NCBI GenBank assembly: GCA_963931925.1
Contig: OZ007567.1
Location: forward strand, 77,814,686-77,878,685
DNA: 64,000 bases
Source of the DNA: Onchidella celtica
Taxonomy: Eukaryota; Mollusca; Gastropoda; Systellommatophora; Onchidiidae
Direction of reading: 5' to 3'
Shown here: positions 23,501 to 38,500 of the stretch, piece by piece
Layout of the letters: every line of letters begins with the position of its first letter
Numbering within the stretch: the first letter of the stretch is position 1
Translations under genes and position numbers: made by a program
The notes under the pieces: generated by a model
Told to the model about the DNA's origin: nothing
Database searches by the model: none
The model's input: the letters and a program-made list of their open reading frames with translations, nothing else

Positions 23501-26500
23501 AAATTGACACTCCGCATAGGCGCCGCGCATGGATTTCAGATGTTTTTTTTTTCTCAGTTGAGTGGGACCCCTGAATACTCTGTGTGAAAAGTAAATTGTG
23601 CATGCTAACAGAAAGACCCTATTGTTCTCTCCATATCTTTAAAAAAATTTATTGTGCATCACTAATCATGCCCATGAATATTTTTTCAAAGGTCAGTACA
23701 ACACTCTCCTTTTCTTGTTAACAATTGGACTGCTTATGTTTATTGAAAGATTTTTATGTCACACAAAGCTAACGTTTTCCTCAGGGTGAAATTGGATGGA
23801 GGCCAATCTCCAGAAGGATGTTGGTATTTTCTACAGATGCTGGTTTTCATTATGCTGGAGATGGAAAGGTCAGTCCACTTGTTGTCTGATGTAATTTTTT
23901 TATCAGAGTTCATAATACTAAACTATACTTTTGCACTATTATATGATATGACTACAATAAACTTATTTATAGATGATTCCTTTTTCTTTTTAGAAAACTC
24001 CGTTGTTTTCATTCCTCTGAAACATGTTTTTAACCTTGTCATTTTATTGGTGAATTTTAATAGGAAAGGAATAATAAAGAGCTAGCCAGCATCTTTAAAT
24101 AATTTGCCATGTGTCTGCCATCTGAATGCCAACACTGTATGGGCATCATGATTGTCAGCTTTTTGCATTGTAATTTTTTTTTTTTCATATGTGTTTTTGA
24201 CAGCTTGGAGGGATTGTAACTCCAAATGATGGAAAATGTCATATGCAAAATGGCATTTATACAGAGAGTTCTAACTTGGTAAGAGGATTGTGTGATATTT
24301 TATATCAATTTGTATAATTTGTAAATGAAAAATTTTTTTTTATCTGTACGTAGTGTCAGTAATAGATAGGACGTAAATTTCAGTTTCTGTTTACCCAATA
24401 TCTGTCAGTGTTATTTTGTTTAATCTATGCTTTTATCAGTTCGGCCTTTTGCTGATCTTTTGTGTTCCAATACCTCTTATGGCCAGGTTTCAAGTAAATT
24501 GGAATTTAGAGATCTTTTTTTTCCCTTTTTTTTGTTTTTCCAGAATTGAGAAATAATTTAGATTGAAAAAAAAATTAGATTCTAAGGAAAAGTGATTAAG
24601 TCCTTTTTCTATTTTGCCCCATGCAGTGTAGATCACAAGGTCTAATGCAGAGACACAAATGCTGCATGTATGGTAAAGTTAATTATTAATAAATTTAAAA
24701 TCCATCTGTAGGCATATTGAATTTCTAAGAACCTTTTTTTTAGATGTTCATGTTTTCTTCTGTAATCAGGTATTGTTCCTCCTTTAAACATAAATAAGAA
24801 AGGCAGTGTTTTAGGAGCATTGTTAAGTGTTATTTTGAGATCACACATTTTTGGGAAATTGGCAGTCTGTTGATGAAAAAGCTGGTATGTTTAGTGGCAG
24901 GGATCAGATTTAATGTTTGGGCCTGCTTCCTCATCAGAGTCATGCAATTATATTCAAATGCCTTAAATTGCTCACTTTATTACATTTGTCAGAGGTTGTG
25001 ATTTTTTAAACTCGCTCCAAAATTTAGGATAGTCTTAAGAGTGTGGATACATTATTGTAGGCACTACTGTGCTGAAACTCAGTCATTATTTATTTATTTT
25101 AAAGTTCTTTTATTTTGTGCTGGCGTTAACATTGTTTTTATGAAAACTTTTCTCCTTTTGTAGGATTATCCATCAGTAAGCCAAATTGCCAACAAGATCA
25201 AGGAGAAAGCTGTAAGTGTAATATTTGCAGTGACGAAGGACCAGTTTCCAGTCTATGAGAAGCTCAGTCAATATATTGAAAGCTCCACAACTGGAGAGCT
25301 TGCCAATGATTCCTCCAATATTGTCAAGCTCATACAGGATAACTACGAGGTATGCCAAGAGTTGTATCTTTTGTGATGACCGAATATCTCATGATTATTG
25401 TAATGAATCAAATTTGAACATAGTTCTCTATTTCTAAAACAAAATATGAGATTTACAAAGTTCATTTGAAAATCCATCAATTTCTTACCCGCTTGCCATG
25501 AAAAAAATGGTGTATACTTGTTGACTGATTGTTAGAATATTTGTTAAGGAAAATGTCTTCTTAAGGCCTGTTTACACTGGTAGGTTTTAGGAATAGAAAA
25601 ACGGAATCGAGGCCGTGGGGGAAGAACTCTCCTAGCTTTCTGATTTTTGCTTTCCGATTTCCCCCTCGTAACGCGGCTTGTTTACACTAGTCCATTTTCT
25701 GAATGAGAAGCGATGCGCATCGTTTGTTTTGGTCATGTGAGTGGCTGCACTGGGATGGACGCTCGCGTGGCGGCCGCTGGCCTCTCACTCGTCGAGCGAA
25801 GGAAATGTTCGGTTCAGCATTTCAATGTATGAATGTGAAATTAATCTGATCTTTCAAGGCTTTTATCACTCACTAAAATTCCAAGGGCTTTAGTTCTCGT
25901 CTGCTTGTTATGACATGTGGGTGATTTAGTATCCCATAGACAGCTCTCGCCCTCAAGAATGTTTGGGTAAAAGTATCTTTGATAGGTCTACCGAACGCCA
26001 TTACACCGAGGCGGTAGTCACGTGACGCATAACCTTTCCGAAATCAGAATGAAAATAGGAATGGTCCTATTCCAGCGTTTCAGGGGGAAATCGGAAAGGA
26101 AATAGGAAAGGGTCGGATTCCATTCCGATTTCGGAACAGTGTAAATGCGACAGGCTTTCCGCTAGATTTCCTTTCCTTTTTTCTATTCCTAAAACCTACC
26201 AGTGTAAACAGGCCTTTACACTTTACTTTCTGACATTTTAAATGTACTTATTGTCGACATATTAGCACATGTGTTTTGATTTGTGTTTGTGGTAGTTCAT
26301 TGTTGCGCAATAAAGACATAAATCATTTTACTCTTTTCAGAAAATTACATCAGTGGTTCGTTTAAGTACACAGAATGTTGGAGACAACATCACAGTGAAC
26401 TATTACTCACGTTGTTTCGGGTAAGTATTTATTTTCCTGAATCATTCTACTCATACAATGTTTTGACCTTTTATCTTGAGGTAGGTCAATTATTTATTTT

Positions 26501-29500
26501 TTGGCTACTGCCAATAGGGAGGGAACATTTAGCTTTTCAAAAAGACTTTGGAAAGAGATTTGGTGACTGAATAAAATTTGAACGTTTTAATTCAGTGGGA
26601 AGCTGCCTGTAAGATGGTTGGTTCTCATTTTTTATGAATTGAAGCCATATTTTATTTTCTTGTCACTGGAGATAATTATGAAAAATATCATTGCCTGTGT
26701 GGTCTTGATCAATTCATTAGATATATGTAAGAGAATTGTAGTAATTTACAAGCATTAAACAGATTTGTGGAATGTGTAATGTCCATTCAACTTGCCTAAG
26801 CCACTCTGGCATACTCGCTTACCTGGCATGTTATTATTGTTATGGTTACCACAACGGGAGTTTCTATAAATAAAGAAAGCACTACAAAATCTGCTATGGC
26901 TGCCTCTTGAATCCGTTATTGCAAGCCTGTCCATGTCTAATGTTAATATAACGTCTTAGACATTATATTGGCGACGAGGATACCCGAATCTCACAATATA
27001 AAGTGGTAGAATCTTTCTTTCAACGTTTCTAGCTGTTTAAAGTACCGTAATTGAACTAGATGTAGATCTAGTGACGAGTGTGTCGAGCTATCCACAAAGC
27101 GCTGGGTAGGCCTCTATACGTGGTTAAAACGACTACGGACAGCCTTTCCTACGCCTACGTTTTTAGGTCAACAAAAGAAGAAGGTATCCATAGATCTACA
27201 GTGACATCTGTCCTCAGACTAAAAACAAAGTATGGCTAATGCACTGCCTCATTTCCCTCCTTTTAAAGTTAGGGAAGATGAACTATCAGCTGGAACCAGG
27301 TGGAAGAAGTGGCTCTCCAAATTTGAGAACCTAATCGTAGCTATGGACATTTCATCCGAAGAGCGTAAACAAGCCCTTTTGATGCACTATGGCGGTGATG
27401 AGGTATTTGACCTAGTAGAAACCTTCACGCCAGAAAGCAAAGAGTCATACACTTCGTTGAAAAAGGAGCTGGAAACATACTTCACACCAAGAGTCAACAC
27501 CACGTTTGAAGCATTCAAACTGAGGAAAATGAAACAACTGCCTTCAGAAAACGTAGACCAGTTTCATGTCAGGCTGAGAACCCAGGCAGCACTCTGTTCC
27601 TTCACAGATGTGGACAGAGAGATTTTAGCGCAGCTCATCGAAGGCATCATCTCATCGAAACTGCGAAAAAAAGCCCTGCGCGATCGGCTAACACTCAATC
27701 AGCTGATTGCAGAAGCAAGAAACGATGAGTTAACAGAACAACAGACACGACAAATTGAGTCTGCAGCTGACTCAGCGTGTGCTGTGGGTGGGAAAGGTGC
27801 ACACACAAAGAGAGGGCCGCCCAAGGAGAAATGGAAATTCAACTACAACAACATTAACAAAGCACCTGCTGCTAAACACCAGAGATGCAGAAATTGTGGA
27901 GGAATATTCCCACACCCACCATCCAAACCATGCCCTGCCAAAGGTAAGACGTGCATTGCATGCAACAAAACAAACCATTTTGCTAAGGTATGCCGTTCCT
28001 CAAAGAAAGTTTACGCACCAGTAAATCACGTGGCAGATGACAGCGACGGTGTGTTCACCATAAAAACATCAAAAAAACTACCCCGGACAGTAGTATCGCT
28101 GTACGACCAGGATATTGATGTCATCGTGGATACAGGAGCGTCAGTGAATGTCCTCACAAAGAAAACATACGAGAAACTGAGACCAAAGCCAAAACTCGAG
28201 CCCAGCTCTACACCCATTTATGGGTACAACACTACAGACAGGCTTCCTGTGATGGGTTCCTTTACCTCCAAGGTATTTCACAAGCAGAAACAGCGACGAA
28301 CAGATGCAAAGTTTTACATGGTTGAAACTTTGGACCGATCATGTCGAAACCTTCTCTCTGGCGCAACGTCTGAGGATCTTGGCATAATTTCGTTTGCCCT
28401 CAACCTTCATATACCAGAGGACCTGTATGAAGGATTTGGAAAGATCAAAGGCATCAATGTCAAGCTGCACATTGACAACCAAGTGCCCCCAAAAGCTCAG
28501 ACATACCGCAGAACCCCATATCATGTGCGGAGGGACGTTGAAAAGGAACTTCACCATCTTGAACGAGAGGACATCATCGAAGCTGTTGATGGACCCACAC
28601 CATGGGTTAGTCCCATCGTCGTTGTTCCCAAAAAGTCTGGCGGAGTTAGACTTTGCATTGACATGCGAGAAGCTAACAAGGCAATCAAGCGAGAGCGACA
28701 TCCCATGCCAACGATTGAGGACATGATAAATGATCTAAACGGATCAACCGTCTTCAGCCGCATTGACTTGAAACAAGCTTTTCACCAATTAGAGCTGGAC
28801 AAGGAAAGCAGGTTCATCACAACTTTTTCCACCCATGTCGGACTAAGACGCTTTAAGAGACTCATGTTTGGAGTGAACGCTGCTCCAGAAATGTTCCAAC
28901 AAGCTCTCAGTGGCATTCTTCATGACATCCCCGGCGTCACACACTTCATAGACGATATAATTGTCCATGGCAAGAACAAAGCAGAACACGATGAAAGCCT
29001 CAGAGAAACACTCGCCCGGCTCCGATAAAGAGGGGCAAAGCTGAACAAAGAAAAATGTTTGTTTGGTGTCCATCAACTATCGTTCTTGGGGCACATATTT
29101 GGACAAGACGGCATGTCACCAGAGCCTCAAAAGGTCAAAGCTGTCACCAACGCAGCGCCTCCAGCTTCAGTGTCAGAGCTACGATCGTTTCTTGGTATGA
29201 CCCAGTTTGTGTCGAGGTACATAGACGGGTATGCTACCATCACTGAACCCCTCAGGAGACTCACCAGGAAGTCACAGGCGTGGACATGGGGAAAAGCTCA
29301 AGAAAAAGCCTTCAACACTCTGAAGGAAGCACTCACCAAGGTCGGATTAATGGCATATTTTGACCCCCAGAAACACACGGAGATCATAGTCGACGCATCT
29401 CCGTGCGGTCTTGGTGCCATGTTGTCTCAACAGGGCAGAGTCATTTGCTATGCCAGCCGTGCTCTAACAGATGTTGAGAGTCGCTACAGCCAAACAGAGG

Positions 29501-32500
29501 GAGAGATGCTGGCTGTGGTATACGGCGTTGAGAAGTTCCACATCTACCTGTATGGTTCTACTTTCACCGTCACCACAGACCACAAGCTCTTTTTGGCATC
29601 ATCCGCAGCAGCAAACCATGTTCAGCACGGATGGATCGCTGGAGATTACGCCTCATGCCGTATGAGTTCACCCTTAAGTACAGCCCAGGCCGAGATGAGG
29701 CTAACCCAGCAGATTACCTCTCTCGTCACCCATCCACGAAACCAAGCAGAGACAACGACGGGGAGAACTTCATTCGTTACGTGACAAACGCATCGATTCC
29801 TCATGCCCTCACACTCAACGAGGTCAAAGAAGCTACAAGCCGTGATGAACAGCTACAAAACGTCATGACCGCCATCATGTCTGGAAAATGGAACGCCAAA
29901 TCTGTAGCGCCCTTCAAGCAGTTGAAGGATGAATTCTCGGTCCATGATGGAGTTGTCCTTAGGCAGAGCCGAGTTGTCATCCCAGCAAGTTTACAGAAAC
30001 AAGTCATCAAGCTAGCGCATGCATCTCATCAAGGGGTTGTAAAAACGAAACAACTCATTCGTGAGAAGGTCTGGTTCCCGCGCATTGACAAGATGGTTGA
30101 GGACCATCTAAAAGGATGCATTCCCTGCCAATCATCCACCACCAGTCCCAAACAACGTGACCCACTTCAGATGACACCACTACCCAAGCGTCCATGGGAC
30201 GAGTTATCCATTGACTTTGCAGGCCCATTCCCTACGGGAGAATATCTCCTCATCGTCATTGATGACTACAGCCGTTTTCCTGAGGTGGAAATCATCAGTT
30301 CAACATCAGCACGTGTGGTGACACCGAAACTTAACCAGATATTCGCAAGATTCGGAACTCCCAGTGTCTTGAAGTCGGACAACGGTGCTCCATTTAATGG
30401 AGAAGACTTTTCATCTTTTGCTAGGAAGCTGGGCTTCCACCATCGCAAGGTTTCGCCTTTGTGGCCAGAAGCAAATGGAGAGGCAGAACGATTTGTTAGA
30501 TCTTTGAACAAATTCGTTCATACCTGTGAAGCAGAGGGGTCTAACTGGAAACAGGAACTACCAAACTTCCTCCGCCAGTACCGAGCCACTCCGCACAGCT
30601 CCACCAAAGTCTCACCTCATGAAGCACTCACAGGCAGAAAGATGAGAACTACTCTACCTGAGGTCATTACCGACCAGACGAAACTGGCTGAGAACATCGC
30701 GGACAACGATTTGTCGGCGAAGATGCGACAGAAAGGATACGCTGACACCAAGCGAAACACTCAGCAACATAAACTACACCTAGGAGATGCTGTACTGGTA
30801 CGTCAGCCGAGACAAAACAAGCTCTCACCTCCCTACAATCCAGCACCCTACATTATCAAAGATATAAAGGGGAGCATGGTGACAGCAGCTAATAATCAAC
30901 ATTCAGTTACCAGAAACTCCTCGTTCTTCAAAACTGTCTCAGTCCAAGAACCAGAACCTTTGGTACATGACATGCGGGAAGATGACATTGATAGTCTCCC
31001 TGGAAAACCTGAAGAAGACCAACCATCACGGTCACACGATCTGCAAAAGCCAACCCAACCTCTCTATCCAACGGGGTTGCAGGTCGAGCAACCAGGCTCA
31101 CTAGATGTGGACGAGGTCCCATCCTCTCCACCATCTCCTCGTTTAAAAACACAGATAAATCACCCCAACACTGTAACTAGAAGCGGTCGTATTGTTAAAC
31201 TGCCCGCCAGATACACCACTTAGGAACGATTATTATACTGAGGATTCTTACCATCGTCCTAGCATTTAAGAATTATCTCCATGATGTCTCAAGCCTAGAT
31301 GACAGGACGGGTTGGATGGATAAATATGAACCCTTCCCTAACTTTAAAATTTAATTGAAATTATTTATCTAAGTTGGAGAGGGGTGTAATGTCCATTCAA
31401 CTTGCCTAAGCCACTCTGGCATACTCGCTTACCTGGCATGTTATTATTGTTATGGTTACCACAATGGGAGTTTCTATAAATAAAGAAAGCACTACAAAAT
31501 CTGCTATGGCTGCCTCCTGAATCCGTTATTGCAAGCCTGTCCATGTCTAATGTTAATATAACGTCTTAGACATTATAGAATGTTACACTGACTATCAAAG
31601 ATTTTTAGTTTAATAGTGCAAAATAGTTCTTGTGTGCACCATTCGTGAGATCAGTGAAGTGAATTGATGAGCCATTGGTTGGTTCTGATACACAGCCAAT
31701 ACCAATAATTGTGTCAGTTTATTATTTTCATTTAATTACTCTTCCAGAACTGAAGAAAAGAAGACAAACAAATGTGGAAACATGAAAATTGGCCAGACGG
31801 TGAGTTACTTACATTTAATTGACAAATATTATAAAAATGACAGAAAATCTATGGGGCGCAGCAAGGATACTCAAAGTGTGGCGAAAAGAAAAAGTTGTCG
31901 AGGCTTTGCAGCATACAGTTTTTTCTTATTGCCTGATTTTGACTTTCCTTACATTTATGTAATCTTACCATTTAAATAAAAACAGAGAGAGAGGGCACTT
32001 CATTTTTTTTCTCAACTTCTGCAATTTATAATAAGAATTTCATGAGACTGGCTCATCATTAATGAAGGATAGGAAGTGAGTGCTTTTTCACACTGGCTTT
32101 ATTTCATACAGGAATATCTGAACATTTTCTTTCTGTTACTTATGTACATACATACACTGGCTTTTTTTTTAATATGTAGATTTTAATTTAATTTGCAGCA
32201 TTGACACGAACATGGAGTGGAATGTTTATTGAGTATGACTTGAAACAGCGTAAAATTTCTTCACCCAAAATGGATTAATATTGTTTACAATTGTTCAGGT
32301 GACATTTGATGTGGAAGTGACTGTCACAGCATGTCCTGCTGACAGAAGGCAGTGGCGAAGAGAATTTTCGATAAAGCCAGCCGGTTATCAGGAGAAGCTA
32401 ACTGTAGAGCTTGACCTTATTTGTGAATGTGAATGTGAGAAACCAGAAAATGAGGTAAGCAGATTTTGTTTCAGATGTCAACTTGTCAAAATTATATTCT

Positions 32501-35500
32501 GAGTGAATATTTGACAATACAGCTCATGAGTCACCAGTTGTGATAGAAAGTAAAATAAGATCACAGAGGTGGGACTTGAATACATGAAAGAATATTCATA
32601 ACAAAAAAATTCTACATAATATTGTTTGGTGCCAAAATTGACAAACTTTGTTAAAATTTAGGAATTTAATATAACTTCTAATAGTGTGTGATGTCACATT
32701 TTGTGTAAACTATGCCAATTACATCAGCAGGTTTTTTTCTGGTGACATGTTATTTCAGTTTGCTGGAGACAAGTGTAGGAACTGCTTATGGCTAAAAGAT
32801 ACGATTTAGGCATTTAAATTGACATTCGTGCCCAAAGCATTTTTATGGACAATAATGATGGGTCTTGAATAAATATGTATTAATATATTTAATCCTTGTT
32901 TTTTGCAGGAAATCAGTAGTCCCAAGTGTTCCGGTGGCAATGGTACCTATGAGTGTGGAAAGTGCACATGTAATCCAGGCAGATATGGAAAGTTCTGTGA
33001 ATGTAAAGCTGATGATATTTCTAGCAAGGAATCATTGAAACAATGTATTGCGTAAGTTGAACTGTAACCCTTTTTAGTAAACTAGTGGTAGAATTTTGAT
33101 TCTCTTTTAATGTTCAGTTTCACAACTGAAAAAAAAAAAAAAAGATTCACACAAGTATTGATTTGTTTAGAAATGAACTCCACAGACCATGTTGAACTTC
33201 TTGAAATATATCTTACTGCTTCATCGTTTCAAAAGATTCATTTACATAACGGAAAAAGTATTCAGCTACAGGGTAAGAAGAACATGGCAATAAATTGCGA
33301 CTGAAGTATGAATGGGTTAAAAGCAGTTGTCCAGAATGGCAATACTGTAAGTAGCGATGCAGACTTGTGTAACTGGATGAATGTTTTAATCCCTCCACAT
33401 CAAAGTCCAGAAAGAGCGTGAGGGATCACAGGAAATTGCCAAGTGATAGAAAATGGAAGTAAACAGAATTCTCCTTTGTCTGTATATGAAAATAATTGTT
33501 GATGGCCAGTTGCATGTTGATGTGTAGAAGTTGGCTGTTGCCGAGACTTTCACATCCTTGCACTACATATTATAAAAAGCAGATATTTCCATTGTATTTT
33601 ATCATTGTCAGAATTTGGGATTCAGAGCCATGGCCGAAGTGAATTAATTGGTAGTTTTGGTTGATGTGATAATGTAACATCACATAATTTTCTGATGTCT
33701 CAAGTACAGTATAGCTAGAACGATGTTGTATTTGTTGCAGACCAAATGCCACAGTGCCATGCTCAGGAAGAGGATCTTGTATATGTGGAGAGTGCATGTG
33801 CAAAACAAGAGCCTCAGATTCAGCTCAGACATTCAGTGGGAAATACTGTCAATGTGATGACTACTCCTGCAATCATTACAATGAACAAATTTGTGGAGGT
33901 AAGTCCCATGTCTTCATAGCTACAATGTTCATTTTATATGAAAAATCCAGTCAGTAAAGGTTTGAAATTTTGCCTTTAAGAACAATTTTCTGACATGCAA
34001 TAGTGTGTTATTTTAATACAAACAAGAAAAGGTTATGTCTTTTGCTCCCATAAGTATTTAAAGAAGAAAAGAAACAACAACAACAGATTTGACAGTCTTG
34101 TAGTAAAAAATTTAATAGGATCATGTTGAACTCCAAGTTGTTTTTGTTTACAATTTTTTGGTACTCGCTGAGGTAAGTGATTTGTAATATCAGTTAGCAT
34201 GTGTTTGGCTTCATTGAATGAAATATCAGCTGGATTTATTTAAAAAATGGTTCACAGAATGATTATGAGAATCAATTTTTTTTTGCATTTTCAGGCCCTG
34301 AAAGAGGCAAATGTAACTGCGGCAAATGCATATGCAATCCAGGTTACAACGGCACATCTTGTCAATGTGAACTCAGCCAGGATAAATGCAAAACTGATGA
34401 CGGGGTAAGGCAGTATGCAAAATGTCTGTTTAGTGTGCAAAAACAAAACACAATACCGTGGTAATATTAAAACCAATACTATCAGGTCCTGTTATCATGG
34501 AAGGGAAAAGGTACCCCTACATGGTCATATATTTCAGTGTGGCTATACATGTCAAATATTTAGCATGTTCTTTAAATATGAAATTAAAAATAACTAGTTA
34601 ATTCTGCTAATGTATGGCACAGTACAAATTTCTGTTTTCAGTTCTGAACTGAAAAAACTTCAGTACTTCTTATCAGAGTGAGGATATGAACATGGTGGCC
34701 AAGTTTGGTCTTGATTGCACAGTGAAGTATTTTGGGAAAGTGCAAGGGTTATGGTTACACATTTGTCTTGCAGGCCACAAGATCAGTTTTGTTGGTCACA
34801 CAGCCACTGCAGCGTTTTGTGAAGTTGGCCACAAATTGGTCTTAGAAAAGTCTCTTCTGAGTATTTTGGCTACATGGCCTAAATTGCCTCTACCAATTCT
34901 TATTTGAAATGATTGACTGTAATGTAGTGGGTCTTCTAAGTTGTCAGTGGTGAGAACAGCTAATTGTTTCTTTTTTTTCCAGCTGGTGTGTAATGGTCAT
35001 GGAGAATGTAAATGTGGCAAGTGTCACTGTGAAAGTCAGTACACAGGTCCAAAGTGCGAGCAGTGTCCGGTGAGTATTGTCAATATAGCATGTCTAAAGA
35101 CGGCAGTGTTTCCTATGAATGTCTGGCACATTTTCATATCTGTGCTAACACAATGGCATAAGTTGGACTTTTCCCAAAATTGTACTGGCCTTTCATGCCT
35201 TTTCTCAAAGTCAGATGCAGTGCTGTCATGTAAACAAAAAACACAAACAACAGTCGATACCAAGATAATAACCTAAACAACTAATACCATAAGACCAATT
35301 CAGTTGATCCAGTGCAAAAAGTGTGTCTCTTATTTTCACAGAAAAGAAGTTAGACCTTATCACTTCTTGTACTGAAGTGACGATTTCACCTTGGTAAATA
35401 CTGTTATTTGCTTATCTCAAATCTGTGAAAAATGGGATAGGACATCATTTTGTCATTTTTGCTGTCAACTATTGAATTACAATTTCCAGGTGAAAATATT

Positions 35501-38500
35501 TTGCATGATGGTTTTCAGGATTAATATTTAGGAAATACTTTTTGCAGGAAAGAGCTAGTTAGGATTTTATTTGTGTATTTACATGAATGAGAGCCACAGA
35601 AAAGGACTCCTAAGGTTATGAATACTGAAACTTCTTGTTCCAAAATGATGGCAGATTTTAATTTAGCATCTAATAAATTGATGTGTGTGGTTTCAGCTGG
35701 TTTTATTCACAATTGCAGAATTTAAAGTCAGATGTCATCATTTCAGTCAATAACAAAGTAAAAAATCTGGTGTTTGTCTTTGTAAAAAAAAAAAAATTGA
35801 CTTACTGGCTTGTTCTTTGTTGAAACTAAGTATTGGCTATGTCCTTGTCTGGTATGAAAGGAATTGCAGCATTATGTGTCCAGTGCTGACTTGATCCCCA
35901 AAATAATATGTAAGATTTCTTTCTCTTTTTGTCATATTTAATGACAGTCTTTTCTTTTAACATTCAGGCATGCCCTGACAAATGTGATGAATACAGCCCA
36001 TGTGCTCAATGCAGAGCATTCCAATCTGGCAAACTGACCAGGGAGGAATGTGATTATACTTGCCCCCGGGAAATTATTGTGGTGGATAAAGTCAAAGGTA
36101 AGTTGTTGACTTTAAAAATGTTTCAGTTATGTTTTAAATGTTTCCATTATGTTATGGTAATGTCTGCAGTGGGTAAATTTGTATGGAATGATAGTACCGG
36201 CACTAGCAAAGTTCAGTGTGCATATAAACAAGCAGCACTGTCCAGAAGAAGCTTTCTCAATCCTTTTGTTTCACAGTTACCATAAAAATGTAATTTAGTG
36301 TAATAGCACTAATATGTATAATTCAGTATGGCAGCCAGTGATATGGAGCCAGTATAACAATATTTTTGTGTTTTCCTATTTTGTTGTTACATATATCGAG
36401 CTGTTGAGAATCTGCTACAGATTCTCCCGTGTGAATGCATCTGCATTGCTGTCATAAATACTTGTGATACTTTCATTATTCAAGCTCACTTCCTCAATCA
36501 CCTGGCAGGTTAAACCATTTATCTTTCTGCTGTATTCCCCTGGCTTTGAAAGGTCCCATATTTTCTTGAAGTAAATGAACAGTGGCAAGCACATTTGCCG
36601 CACAAGGGCATGCTAAATTTGGCTTTTCTGATTAGGCTGGACCATAGCGCATTTTCATACAAAAATGTTGTAGCTATCTATTTGCAGTGTAGATGGGAGC
36701 TTAAAATGATCGACTATGCATGACCATGCTTAACTATCACAGGTCTCAATTGTTAGATGTTATGAAACAATAGTAGTCATATTTTGACACGCTTGTTTTT
36801 GTTTATAAAAGCAAAAGGAAAGAGCTGAGTAAGGGAGCTTCTGATTGACCTTATATCACAGCTGATCTTTCTGTTAAAATCTTCAAGACATGCATGGTTA
36901 TTTGTTTCCCATTCAATTGAGATTGTTGTTAGGGGAGCATAGCCTAATTTCAAAACCGAATTGAGAAAATATTGAGTTGTGTTTTCTGTTTAGCTGTAGT
37001 TTTCTATGTAATGTATGACAGTCTCCCAATAATAGCCGTCAAGGTGCATATAAGTCAAACATTTAAGGGTCTTTTATGTTGCTTTGTTGCTACAGAGGGT
37101 CCTGGCATACAGATTTGTCAGCTGAAAGATGATGACAAATGCTGGGCTTACTTTACATATGAGTATGACAGAAATGGAGAGGTTGTTATCAAAGTACAGA
37201 AAACTAAAGGTGAGTAAAGGACATTTTCAATTGCCAGAGATATTTTTTCATTCTGCTCAGAATTATTCCGTGGTGTATCTGGGGGGAAAACAAGAGGGTG
37301 ACTTTGTTGCTGATAATACGAAACAAACACGTGTTTCTAGAGGAATAATATTTTATAATGCCTCTTGCAGAATATTAATTCACTTAAATTCTGTAATTTT
37401 TTCATTTATTTTACAAGTAGTATTCCAGAGATGCCACCCATTCCGATTTGATCGGAATCATTCCGATTTTTCTTGAAAAATGGGCGTGATTCCCATTTTC
37501 AGATTATCAAGCCGGCATTCCGATTTTTTGTTACTTCCAGCAATCGGCTGTTTTTTTCCGTTTTCGTTCTTCCGGGTTCTAGTTTTTAATTATAACTTTT
37601 ACACAATGCGCCGAATCGGAATATTGCGATCATTTTCGGACTAAACCGGAAGTCAGTTCTACTTTCTTATCGCTCAGTTTGCACCGATTGGGAATTTGAT
37701 CACTTGCTACACACGTTGTTTACATTCTTTTTACCGTTCGCCGTGGCGGCGATTCCGAAATAATTGCATAGATCTATCTATTTGCCCTCACTTAAGTTTA
37801 AGAGTTACATTTGGTTCCGACTGTAATGGAAGGAGGAATCAGTTCTAAACCTAGCCAGATGTATTCTCTTCCTTCAAACTTAAGCTTAGCTAGACATCGC
37901 CTGAGTCTAGATCTGGGTGATTTACTTGGCAGCGACAATGACGGATGCAGGAATGAGACCTAGATCTAGATCTAGCCAGGTCTATGGATAGACGTATTAA
38001 GACTAAAGAAATTTATTCGGCGGCGATTGTGATGGAAGGAGGATCTAGTACGAAACTAAAGAAGGAAGAAAGAAACGGTCCTAGAGCAAGCATCATGGCA
38101 GCGAGGGTCGTCCTGTGTTAACAAAATAAACAAGCAGACCAGCAAAGCACAGGATACAGTCTTATGTTGATTTAATTTGTGTTGACTGTTATTGAATTCA
38201 ATTCGAGTGTTCTTCAGGTAATGACAAGAACACAACAATGGCGACGAGGGCAAATTCTAAAAGTGGATTGCACCCGTTTAGCATTGAAGACCCCAGCACT
38301 CTTGGACCTAGGTGGGAAAAATGGTTGTTCGCATTCAATCTCTATGCGGATGGCAAAGGACTGATTGTCGAAGAGACCGATGCAGGTAACAGTAGCACAG
38401 CTACACCTAGATCTACAGCACAAGCTAAAATCGAAAAACAACGTAGGGCTCTTCTGCTTCACGAAGCTGGCCCAGACGTACAAGACATCGTTCTTACTTT

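Larger units (their letters stand above)
26775..31577 (+). mobile_element. Ty3/gypsy LTR retrotransposon (gypsy-1) in integrin intron 12
   Basis: 4.8-kb element in sense orientation. It has 193-bp LTRs that differ at only two positions, a GAATG target duplication (26770-26774 and 31578-31582), a primer-binding site, one gag-pol reading frame and a polypurine tract. Domain order (protease, RT, RNase H, integrase) places it in Ty3/gypsy. The RT and integrase motifs resemble the Mag/SURL-type elements common in invertebrates, but the clade was not tested. It is defective: one in-frame stop and one frameshift. The near-identical LTRs mean it is young, and it lies wholly between a splice donor and an acceptor. 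Confidence 0.95.

Noticed and set aside
34686..34907. An open frame between integrin exons 17 and 18
   Set aside because: Lies in an intron, lacks splice sites, and the exon phases on both sides already join.
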